Part shown: one piece after another, positions 55,323 through 64,000 of the stretch
Position numbering within the stretch: the first letter of the stretch is position 1
Layout of the letters: each line of letters begins with the position of its first letter
Source: Quercus robur
Taxonomy: Eukaryota; Streptophyta; Magnoliopsida; Fagales; Fagaceae
Length of the DNA: 64,000 nt
Reading direction: 5' to 3'
Assembly (NCBI RefSeq): GCF_932294415.1
Contig: NC_065535.1
Span: forward strand, 11,440,282-11,504,281
The notes under the pieces: model-generated
The model's database searches: none
Told to the model about the DNA's origin: nothing
The model's input: only the letters and a program-made list of their open reading frames with translations
Position numbers and translations under genes: made by a program

Positions 55323-56245
55323 TGACAGTTTTTAGACCCCTTAAACAATTGATTAAACTTAGGTAATTAGCCAAGTTGTTACTTAGTCCAATCAAACAAG
55401 TCTAGGTTATCACAATAATAAAGATCAAATCATGCAAAGCAGCGGAAAATAAATAACACACGATATGATCACCCAGGAAACCAAACCGGTAAAAAACCTA
55501 GGGAGGATTTAACCTAGCTATCCTCAAGGTAAAAAGCAAATCCACTAGAAAGAATCGAAGTTCATACAAAAGGACTTACAAGCACCCCCGCTTGACTTCC
55601 TAATGCTACCAACCAGTAGAACTTACTGACACGACCACGTGCAAGCTCCGAATCCACGGACTCCTTCTTACTTGGATTCCCACCAGCTACAAGCACCCCC
55701 GCTTGTGTATTCTTTAAGCTTTAATGGCAGCAACTGTTTTGATCATCAAGGTGTAGAGAATATCTCCTCCTTGAAAACCCTAAGTTTGTGTATAGGAAAG
55801 CTCCTCTAGATCTCACAAGAGATTTACACAAACCGCAATATGAGCAACCTTTAGAGAGCCTTTGGGTACAAAACCCTAAATACAAAAAGAGGCACAAGAG
55901 GCACTCTAATCTCTCTAAAAACCACCTTAAAAAAACGTTCTAGGGTTTCCTTTATATATAGGAGAGTTTTATTTGAACCCTAATACGTTTAAGTAGAGTT
56001 TGGGCTGAACTGGAACTCTGCAGAAATATAAATCTGCACGTGGTTCGATCGATCGAGTCTAATTTTCGATCGATCGAGCCTTGCAAATTTAGTCCAATAA
56101 ATTCTGCAATCACTCAATTCCAAATTCACAAATAAACATACTTTGAGCAAGCCTAAACCTAGACTCTATGTTTTGATCATGGTTTGCCAACATAATACAA
56201 ATTGAAGTTCTAATACATTAGTTCCTAATTTCTTAGAACCTAACA
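55323..56245 (-). repeat. 5' LTR of the nested copia-type element
   Basis: Begins TGACAGTTTTTAGACCCC and ends TTAGAACCTAACA on the plus strand. It has the longer CGATCGATCGAG region, with the 12-bp motif twice (about 56047-56078); the other LTR has it once. Confidence 0.93.
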
Positions 56246-57455
56246 CGAGTTATGGGTGACAAATGGATACCGCATCAAATTACAAACCGGGTTCTTCATC
56301 CACCAGTGGAGGAGGAATGAGAGTGGCAGGTTTCGGACCTTATTGATTGGCGGACTAATTCTTGGGATCGTGAGGTGGTTGAGAACAAATTTTAGAGGTC
56401 TGATGTAGAAGCTATATTGCGCATTCCTTTGAGTCATAGACAAGTTCCAAATGTGCTGTTTTGGTTGCACATAAAGAGTGGGGAATATTCGGTGAAGTCT
56501 GGCTATCACACGGCAAGGCTTATCTCTAGTCAGGAAGAAGATAAAGTTGGGTGCTCAGGGGTGGCCTTTGGAAGTTCTTTCTAGTCGAAACTATGGAAAC
56601 TTCATATACCAAACAAAATAAAAGTGTTTGGGTGAAGGGTCTGTCTGGACATATTGCCTACTCGGGCGAATTTGGCTTGAAGGAAAATTGTTGAGGATGA
56701 CAGATGCGAGGTATGCTCGATGGCCAAGGAATCTGGATATCATGCGTTGTGGGAATGTGGGTTAGCCCAAGATATTTGGGCCGGTTGTTCAAGACGCTTG
56801 CAGAAGGGATTGAGTGAGCATGAGGATATGCTGCAGCTTGTTGGTCAATTGCAATGCTGATTGACTAATGAAGAGCTAGAGTTGTTTTGGGTTCAATGTT
56901 GGCTCATTTGGAATCAATGAAATACTATAGTGCATGGGGGTACCATACAAGATCCTAGTAGGCTGAACCAACGAGCCAAAGCTTTGTTGGAGGAGTTTCG
57001 GGTTGCACAAGTGCATTTGACGGTCACGGAAATGGTTGCATCAGTGCAGTCCTGGCGTCCTCCTTCAGGTTCTTCTTACAAATTGAACTTCGATGCCGCG
57101 GTGTTTAAGGACACAAGCTCTTCGAGGTTTGGGGTGATTATTCGAAACAACAGGGGGGAGGTCATGGTTGCCATGTTAACCAAAGGGCCTGCTGTAGGTG
57201 ACAGTGAAGAAGTTGAAGTGCTTGCGTGTCGGAGAGCACTGAGTTCACGATGGATGTTGGGTTTGAGGAATTGGTGATAGAAGGTGACAACACAACAGTC
57301 ATGAAATCCATTTCTTCCTTGAGGGCCTTACGAACCAGACTTGGTAATATTTATGCGGATATTCATTTGTTAGCTACAGGTAGCAGATGTCAGTCTTTTG
57401 GTTGTGTAAAGCGTACTGCTAATATTGTAGCCCATTCTTTAGCTCACTATGCTAG
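56246..57455 (+). pseudogene. LINE ORF2 remnant: zinc-binding region and RNase H
   Basis: Continues the LINE after the nested element: MGDKWIPHQITNRV, then ILRIPLSHRQVPNVLFWLHIKSGEYSVKSGY in shifted frames, the zinc-binding part near 56700-56760, and RNase H from about 57040: WRPPSGSSYKLNFDAAVFKD (first catalytic aspartate), FGVIIRNNRGEVMVA, EEVEVLACRRAL, then after a frameshift near 57240 FEELVIEGDNTTVMK and CVKRTANIVAHSLAHYA. The end is cut by the solo LTR at 57456. Confidence 0.8.
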
Positions 57456-57946
57456 TGATGACGTTGAAAATTATCACCAATGGGTCACACCGCACTCGCG
57501 ACTCAAAGCGAACCTGCACAACAAGAGCAATCGAAAGAAAACCTTTAGAGAGCACCGGTGTGGTGCCGGCCAAACACTCTCCGAAGGTCAAGTTAGAATT
57601 CTTCTCTCCACTCTAGAGCGCTAGAGAGGGTCAATTAAACGTACCTTGATTTGTGAGGGTGTTAGGTCTTTTATAGTGGTAGAGAGTTGGCTTTTCCTTC
57701 TTGGTCTCCAAATCTTTTCCATGTGGGACTCTACTTCAAATTCTATCATGCGTGGTGAGCAAGGATTTCCATTTTCGGATCTTAGGGCTTTTCTAGGCGA
57801 TAGAGATTTCGGATCATGGGCCCTTACTGTGTCTGTCAGCGATGGGCCTTCAAAGCGCATGGGATAATCTTTACACAGGCCCAACAGTTCCAATCCGTCA
57901 GGCCCATTAAGGTAGGCCCGTCAAGCTCTATATTCTATCATCTTCA
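57456..57946 (-). mobile_element. Solo LTR, copy B, at the end of LINE ORF2
   Basis: The reverse complement starts TGAAGATGATAGAATATAGAGC and ends TTTTCAACGTCATCA, as in copy A (33123-33602), with only scattered differences. GCTAG flanks both sides exactly (57451-57455, 57947-57951), a 5-bp duplication. It carries TATA-like CTATAAAAGACC on its own strand. LINE 3' UTR and poly(A) follow. Confidence 0.88.
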
Positions 57947-58100
57947 GCTAGGTTGATAGATGAGGATATATTTTGAATGGAGGAGTCCCCACCTCCAGCC
58001 ATTGAAGCTTTATATTTGGACTCTGTTTCCCTTAATGAATGAATGATTGATTTTGGTTTCAAAAAAAAAAAAAAAAAAACCCACACACACACATTTATAT

Positions 58101-59431
58101 AATCATATGAACATTCTCTCGTTACCCATTCTAAATCACAAGGAAACCCAAATAATAAAATACAAAATAATATTAAATGTAGTTTTCCTTCTATACTAAG
58201 CTTAAACTAAGTCTACACTCTTACACCATTGTCTTTGTCCCATTAGATTTTCGTTTTAAGCTTACACGGTTTGCTCTAATATGGCCAACTTGTGTAGAAG
58301 GATTTATCAAAACAATGATGTTCACATTGACGTAGCCATTTTTTCTTTTTGGTAGAAGACATAGCCATTTTGCTTTTATTACACACAGCTGTATTACTGT
58401 GATAGCCTAATAGGTTAGCAAACGCAATAACTCGCTTGGGCTCCAGATTTGGCTTTTGTACTTAGCTTTATTTCAATTGGGAAAACCTTTTTCATATTCT
58501 TGAGAGAAAGACAAAGAAAATGAGAAGCTTATGTAATGTCACTTTCTTCCTATTTCAATTTTACACTTCTCTCTTTTAAGTTTTTTTTTTTTTTTTTTAA
58601 TAAATAGTAATACTTATTAGAACACACATGAAAATAGTAATAATAGTGTTTTAAACTAAGTTTATAATACATTACATAACCAGAATACAACTACAAAAAG
58701 GCCTAACTTTTGTAGTTATAGACTAGAGCCATAAACAGCGGACACTAGACACATATAATTAATGTGGGATAAGCATCCATATTTTTTTGAATAAATAGTA
58801 ATACTGATTAGAATACACACAAAAATAGTAATAATAGTATTTTAAACCAAGTTTATAATACATTACATAACCAGAGTATAATTACTGCTCTCCCTTGTTT
58901 GGTAAACATTAAAGTCTTTGAATTATCAATGTTAAATTAAATTCAGATGTAATGTTTTTTTAATTTTTTTTATAAGAAATAAATAAACTTCTTTCAGAAA
59001 TTACGTCAGTAAACAGAGTGTATTTTAAGAAACACAGATTCTCCTCTAGGCATGCTACAAAATGATCAATATGTAGAGCATGATGGGCTAAAGGTGTGCG
59101 TGTTTGTTGGCTTTTTACGACCCACATATGAGATTTCAAAGTGTCTGAAACTGTGTTTGAATCATTGCATTGGTGAATTTCTTAGGTGTTCTTTATAAAA
59201 AAGATAACAAAAGATATAACAAAAGATATTACACGCTAAGAACATATGATTCTCATATTTATGTTTTCTATATCTATTTGAATAGAATGGATCAAAAAAA
59301 AAAAAAAAATCAGCAAAAAAAAAAAAAATCAATTAATAATTCTATCAAAACATCTAAAAATTGGTGGTACCTTATAATTTTTTTTTTAAAAATTTTAATG
59401 GAATAATGCTCTATCATAGTGTTTCTATACG
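58101..59431. other. AT-rich intergenic DNA with a dispersed duplication
   Basis: About 95 bp starting AATAAATAGTAATACT occurs at 58599-58694 and again at 58790-58884 with several differences. Long A/T runs near 58580 and 59295. No gene recognised. Confidence 0.55.
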
Positions 59432-59441
59432 ATAATTAAAA

Positions 59442-60132
59442 GCTAATGGGCTTGTAGTCCAATTGGTGCCTATCTTATCTCCAAATCTCATGTTGTGTAT
59501 ATGACTTAACTTCTACTTATCCTCCTCAAAAAAAAAAAATAATAATAATTGTGGGCCAAGAAATTCATGGCCCAAGCCCGCCCTATATCAAGGCCCAGGG
59601 CCTGATCTGAGGGGACTTATTGTCAAGGAGGAGTTCAATGCACGGATAGGATAAGTGAAAAAACTGTTCATACTGTAGTAGATAACTATGTGCCTGACAA
59701 GCCCCTATTCTTGACCGAGCTATTCAACCTTTACGTCTACTCCCAACCACTTGAGGTATGGGCGGATAAGACAAGTCCTCTGCCCCGAAGGTAAAGCTTA
59801 CACGTGGACCCTAAAAAGAGGGAGGAATACGGGTATAAAAGGAAACGAAAGCCAAGAGAAATGAGAGAGGAAAAAGGGGAACAACCTGATGCTCCTCGGA
59901 CTAAGTCCGAGGAGTCCAACCCCTTAGGACACGACGCTGTAGGGCTTGAATGTTCAAACCCAATCCTTTTTCTACATGAACTCCTCTAAAATCAGGACCG
60001 GACCGTAGCCCTGTGATCAAAGGCAAGCCTTTTAAGCCCACTCTCTATAAATCATATTGTGAGGGATCTTTCATGTGCGAGCCCAACGTCATTCTTGGGC
60101 CATTAAATAATCGTGTCCTTACAATAATAATA
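59442..60132 (+). mobile_element. SINE split in its tail by a solo LTR
   Basis: A short element GCTAATGGGCTTGTAGTCCA..CTTATCCTCCTC(A)n starts at 59442; TAGTCCAATTGG is A-box-like. Its tail continues as (TAA)n, which contains the solo LTR 59550-60123. ATAATTAAAA occurs at 59432-59441 and, beyond the LTR, at 60133-60142, a 10-bp duplication for the SINE itself. The order of events is therefore SINE first, LTR second. Confidence 0.6.
59550..60123 (+). mobile_element. Solo LTR 1 of the TGTGGGCC family
   Basis: Starts TGTGGGCCAAGAAATTCATG and ends TAATCGTGTCCTTACA, 574 bp. ATAAT flanks both sides (59545-59549, 60124-60128), although the flanks are low-complexity. GGGTATAAAAGG near 59829 is a likely TATA box. 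There is no internal region. Confidence 0.88.
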
Positions 60133-60201
60133 ATAATTAAAACATATAAATATATATATATATATTTTTTTTATAAGCTAAATCATATCATATACTATAT
60201 T

Positions 60202-60765
60202 TGTGGGCCAGAAAATTCATGGCCCAGGCTCGCTCTATATATCAAGGCCCAGGACCTGATCTGAGGAAACCTATTGTCAAGGATAAGCTTAATGCACGGA
60301 TAGGATAAGTGAAAAGACTGCCCCTACTGTAGTGGAGAACTCTGTGCCTGACAAGCCCCTATTCTCGACCAAGCAATTCAACCTTTACGTCTACTCCCAA
60401 CCACTTGAGGTATGGGCTGATAGGACAAGTCCTCTGCCCCGAAGGTAAAGCTGACACGTGGACCCTAAAGAGAGGGAAAAATACAAGTATAAAAAGAAAC
60501 GAAAGCCAAGAGACAAAAGGGTGGGAGGAGGGGAGGAACTCGATGCAGTCCGAGGAGTCCAACCCTTCAGGCTACATCGTTGTATAGCCCGGACGTTCAG
60601 GCCGAACCATCTCCTACATGAACCCCTTCCCCAAAGTCAGGATCGGACTATTGCCCAGCGATCCAGAGCAAGCCTTTTAAGCCCACTCTCTACAAATCAT
60701 ATTGTGAGGGATCTTTCATGTGCGAGCCCAACGTCAGTGGGCCGTTAAATAATCGTGTCCCTACA
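60202..60765 (+). mobile_element. Solo LTR 2 of the TGTGGGCC family
   Basis: Starts TGTGGGCCAGAAAATTCATG and ends AATCGTGTCCCTACA, 564 bp. ATATT flanks both sides exactly (60197-60201, 60766-60770). It is colinear with LTRs 1 and 3; the pair 2 and 3 is closest. Confidence 0.9.
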
Positions 60766-60770
60766 ATATT

Positions 60771-60851
60771 ATATAATAAAAGTCGGGCTTAGACGCCGTG
60801 GTTGTGCCAAATAGGTTCCCCAAATTGCATAATTTTTTTTAGATTTTTGAA

Positions 60852-60893
<42 letters not shown>

Positions 60894-61020
60894 TGTTGAG
60901 CCAAGTGGCTACACCAAATTACTGTAAGTTTTTAGATAAAAACAAAAAGTTTTTGATCTTATCAACTTCTTTAGAGTCTGGATAAAGTAACAATAAGTGT
61001 TTGTATCTTAGCTTACATTA

Positions 61021-61052
<32 letters not shown>
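60771..61052. other. AT-rich spacer between LTRs 2 and 3
   Basis: Contains an A-run with (AT)n at about 60850-60890 and an (AT)n tract at 61028-61052 into which LTR 3 inserted. Confidence 0.5.
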
Positions 61053-61054
<2 letters not shown>

Positions 61055-61629
61055 TGGGCCAGAAAATTCATGGCCCAGGCCCGCTCTATATATCAAGGCC
61101 CAGGACCTGATCTGAGGAAACCTCTTGTCAAGGATAAGCTTAATGCACGGATAGGATAAGTGAAAAGACTGCCCCTACTGTAGTGGAGAACTCTGTGCCT
61201 GACAAGCCCCTATTCTCGACCAAGCAATTCAACCTTTACGTCTACTCCCAACCACTTGAGGTATGGGCTAATAGGACAAGTCCTCTGCCCCGAAGGTAAA
61301 GCTGACACGTGGACCCTAAAGAGAGGGAAAAATACGAGTATAAAAAGAAACGAAAGCCAAGAGACAAAAAGGGGGGAGGGGGGGAGGAACTCGATGCTCC
61401 TTGGACTAAGTCCAAGGAGTCCAACCCTTCAGGCTACATCGTTGTATAGCTCGGACGTTCAGGCCGAACCACCTCCTACATGAACCCCCTCCCCAAAGTT
61501 AGGATCGGACCGTTACCCAGCAATCCAGAGCAAGCCTTTTAAGCCCACTCTCTACAAATCATATTGTGAGGGATCTTTCTGTGCGAGCCCAACGTCATTC
61601 TTGGGCCGTTAAATAATTGTGTCCCTACA
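61053..61629 (+). mobile_element. 5' LTR of a Ty3-type element extending past the window
   Basis: Same family as the two solo LTRs (TGTGGGCCAGAAAATTCATG to TGTGTCCCTACA, 577 bp), but here it is followed by a primer-binding site and internal sequence, so it is the 5' LTR of a longer element on the plus strand. The 3' LTR would lie beyond the window. Confidence 0.75.
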
Positions 61630-61631
61630 AT

Positions 61632-61648
61632 TGGCGCCGTCTGTGGGA
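61632..61648 (+). other. Primer-binding site region of the LTR element
   Basis: TGGCGCCGTCTGTGGGA directly after the LTR. TGGCGCC immediately downstream of the 5' LTR is a usual start of plant Ty3/gypsy internal regions. Confidence 0.65.
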
Positions 61649-61879
61649 AGGCTTGCGCGTTGGCACAGGTGGCGTTTGAGTCAACTCTCTAGCAAGCAGA
61701 GATTCGCGGGTTTTCCCCCATCTCCGCTGACATGCAGTTGTTGTTCCGACATAAACTTATGCTAGGGGCTACGTCCTGCAGCGCCAACGGCACGGGCAGC
61801 TTTAGGGGCTTCCAACCTCAAGCCAACTCTCCTCGCCATGGTCAAGGGGCTGACCTGCGAAAAAAGCAAATAAGTACAA

Positions 61880-64000
61880 AAAAGTACTCAAAAAAGTTTT
61901 GGACAGAACCAAGGCCTTGCATGGTCCTCGGACTCAAGCCTATGGGGAAACCAAGTACACAGAGAAAAAACTACAAGTTTTGGAAAGAACCAAGGTCTTG
62001 CATAGTCCTCGGACTCAAGCCTATGAGGAAACCAAGTACACAAAAGAAAAAACACAAGTTTTTGACAGAACCAAGGCCTTGCATGATCCTCGGACTCAAG
62101 CCTATGGGGAAACCAAGTACTCAAAAGAAAAAACTACAAGTTTTGGACAGAACCAAGGCCTTGCATGGTCCTCGGACTCAAGCCTATAGGGAAACCAAGT
62201 ACACAGAGAAAAAAACTATAAGTTTTGGACAGAACCAAGGCTTTGCATGGTCCTCGGACTCAAGCCTATGGGGAAACCAAGTACACAAAGAAAAAACTAT
62301 AAGTTTTGGACAGAACCAAGGTCTTGCATGGTCCTCGGACTCAAGCCTATGGGGAAACCAAGTACACAAAAGAAAAAACACAAGTTTTGGACAGAACCAA
62401 GGCCTTGCATGGTCCTCGGACTCAAGCCTATGGGGAAACCAAGTACTCAAAAGAAAAAACTACAAGTTTTGGACAGAACCAAGGTCTTGCATGGTCCTCG
62501 GACTCAAGCCTATGGGGAAACCAAGTACACAAAAGAAAAAACACAAGTTTTGGACAGAACCAAAGCCTTGCATGGTCCTCGGACTCAAGCCTATGGGGAA
62601 ACCAAGTACTCAAAAGAAAAAACTACAAGTTTTGGACAGAACCAAGGCCTTGCATGGTCCTCGGACTTAAGCCTATGGGGAAACCAAGTACAAAGAGAAA
62701 AAACTACAAGTTTTGGACAGAACCAAGGCCTTGCATGGTCCTCGGACTCAAGCCTATGGGGAAACCAAGTACACAGAGAAAAAACTACAAGTTTTGGACA
62801 GAACTAAGGTCTTGCATGGTCCTCAGACTCAAGCCTATGGGGAAACCAAGTACTCAAAAGAAAAAACTACAAGTTTTGGACAGAACCAAGGCCTTGCATG
62901 GTCCTCGGACTCAAGCCTATAGGGAAACCAAGTACACAGAGAAAAAAACTATAAGTTTTGGACAGAACCAAGGCCTTGCATGGTCCTCGGACTCAAGCCT
63001 ATGGGGAAACCAAGTACACAAAGAAAAAACTATAAGTTTTGGACATAACCAAGGTCTTGCATGGTCCTCGGACTCAAGCCTATGGGGAAACCAAGTACAC
63101 AAAAGAAAAAACACAAGTTTTGGACAGAACCAAGGTCTTGCATGGTCCTCGGACTCAAGCCTATGGGGAAACCAAGTACTCAAAAGAAAAAACTACAAGT
63201 TTTGGACAGAACCAAGGTCTTGCATGGTCCTCGGACTCAAGCCTATGGGGAAACCAAGTACACAAAAGAAAAAACACAAGTTTTGGACAGAACCAAAGCC
63301 TTGCATGGTCCTCGGACTCAAGCCTATGGGGAAACCAAGTACTCAAAAGAAAAAACTACAAGTTTTGGACAGAACCAAGGCCTTGCATGGTCCTCGGACT
63401 TAAGCCTATGGGGAAACCAAGTACAAAGAGAAAAAACTACAAGTTTTGGACAGAACCAAGGCCTTGCATGGTCCTCGGACTCAAGCCTATGGGGAAACCA
63501 AGTACACAGAGAAAAAACTACAAGTTTTGGACAGAACTAAGGTCTTGCATGGTCCTCGGACTCAAGCCTATGGGGAAACCAAGTACTCAAAAGAAAAAAC
63601 TACAAGTTTTGGACAGAACCAAGGCCTTGCATGGTCCTCGGACTCAAGCCTATGGGGAAACCAAGTACACAGAGAAAAAACTACAAGTTTTGGACAGAAC
63701 CAAGGCCTTGCATGGTCCTCGGACTCTAGCCTATGGGGAAACCAAGTACACAGAGAAAAAACTACAAGTTTTGGACAGAACCAAGGTCTTGCATGGTCCT
63801 CGGACTCAAGCCTATGGGGAAACCAAGTACTCAAAAGAAAAAACTACAAGTTTTGGACAAAACCAAGGCCTTGCATGGTCCTCGGACTCAAGCCTATGGG
63901 GAAACCAAGTACACAGAGAAAAAACTACAAGTTTTGGACAGAACCAAGACCTTGCATGGTCCTCGGACTCAAGCCTATGGGGAAACCAAGTACACAGAGA
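61880..64000. repeat. Tandem array of an 81/82-bp unit (about 26 copies, open-ended)
   Basis: Each unit contains TTTTGGACAGAACCAAGG, CCTTGCATGGTCCTCGGACT, CAAGCCTATGGGGAAACCAA and a variable linker GTAC(A/T)CA..AAAAAAC. ATGGTCC recurs at intervals of 81 or 82 (61921, 62002, 62083, 62165, 62247, 62328 and so on). The linkers fall into six variants. The unit is free of stops in several frames on both strands, and the one-base length changes shift frame, which creates the long overlapping reading frames (up to 365 codons); I do not call them genes. The array begins about 230 bp after the primer-binding site and runs off the window. Confidence 0.95.
62201..63666. repeat. 733-bp higher-order repeat (9 units) in two copies
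   Basis: Numbering linker variants A-F, the order D-E-B-C-B-C-F-A-C at 62201-62933 is repeated in the same order at 62934-63666. Rare markers recur exactly 733 bp apart: CTATAGGG in the D unit, and GGACTTAAGCC before the F unit (about 62661 and 63394). So a nine-unit block was duplicated as a whole. Confidence 0.9.

Larger units (their letters stand above)
51123..56245 (-). mobile_element. Non-autonomous copia-type LTR element nested in the LINE
   Basis: Two LTRs (51123-52024 and 55323-56245) flank about 3.3 kb. Next to the right LTR, 55309-55320 reads TGGTATCAGAGC on the minus strand, the primer site for initiator tRNA-Met used by many plant Copia elements; next to the left LTR, 52025-52036 reads AAAGGGGGAGAT, a polypurine tract. 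The element is therefore on the minus strand. Only a gag fragment is coded; protease, integrase, reverse transcriptase and RNase H are absent. LINE sequence continues directly across it (GDGSAIGV / MGDKWIP). The presumed 5-bp duplications, GGGGT and CGAGT, match only partly. Confidence 0.88.
46825..58086 (+). mobile_element. Full-length L1-type LINE carrying two nested LTR insertions
   Basis: ACACACATTTATAT at 46811-46824 recurs at 58087-58100, just after the poly(A) tail (58061-58079), a 14-bp target duplication that defines both ends. Order: 5' UTR, ORF1 (46960-about 47911), ORF2 from 48285 (endonuclease, reverse transcriptase, zinc-binding region, RNase H), 3' UTR, poly(A). Without the nested copia-type element (51123-56245) and solo LTR (57456-57946) it is about 5.6 kb, a normal plant L1 length. 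ORFs carry several stops and frameshifts, so it is no longer active. Confidence 0.9.

Noticed and set aside
61732-62670. Gag-like ORF after the primer site
   Set aside because: Only the first 40 or so codons are outside the array and show no gag motif; the rest is array.
62306-63403. A 365-codon reading frame as a repeat-rich protein gene
   Set aside because: It is one of several overlapping open frames of the tandem array on both strands, and one-base unit changes shift its frame. There is no sign of a real start, domain or promoter.
61880-64000. CRISPR-like array of regular repeats
   Set aside because: The whole 81/82-bp unit is repeated with no unique spacers, the setting is a plant genome, and it follows an LTR and primer site. 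It is a minisatellite.

Overview
The window is nuclear DNA from a flowering plant. It has AT-rich intergenic DNA, GT-AG introns, plant-type LINE, SINE and LTR elements, and three complete intron-containing genes. The transposon mix suggests a woody eudicot, possibly of the oak/chestnut group; that is recollection, not proof. I see nothing prokaryotic and no CRISPR or phage.

Genes. (1) 9670-11092, minus: vacuolar H+-ATPase proteolipid subunit c, 3 exons, 167 aa. (2) 14411-25609, minus: LDL3-type flavin-dependent histone demethylase, 8 exons, 2065 aa. (3) 34337-42293, plus: DSE1/TANMEI-type WD40 protein, 13 exons, 388 aa. All three models were joined by hand at GT-AG sites; frame holds across every junction and each ends at a stop. 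They are unrelated housekeeping or regulatory genes, not a cluster. Their introns hold LINE fragments, SINEs, MITEs and homopolymer tracts.

Left flank (1-9 kb): a SINE, then a decayed RNase H-bearing L1-type LINE (733-6002) split by a 1.4-kb solo LTR, a 90-bp (CT) microsatellite and several MITEs, including a 416-bp element with a 9-bp target duplication.

Middle intergenic region (26-34 kb): a 718-bp near-perfect fold-back element, a 505-bp MITE, a 2.6-kb terminal-inverted-repeat element with UTR-like contents, and a solo LTR close to the WD40 gene.

Right part (42-64 kb): MITEs, then a full-length LINE (46825-58086, 14-bp target duplication) that received a 5.1-kb non-autonomous copia-type element (two LTRs, tRNA-Met primer site, gag fragment only, minus strand) and a 491-bp solo LTR. 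From 59.4 kb a SINE and three LTRs of one family lie within 2.1 kb. The last LTR is followed by a primer-binding site and an 81/82-bp tandem array that runs off the window and contains a 733-bp higher-order repeat.

The most distinctive observations are the fold-back element, the higher-order structure of the terminal array, and a set of very short insertions (15-40 bp) that consist of little more than a retroposon tail, four of them flanked by perfect 12-16-bp duplications.
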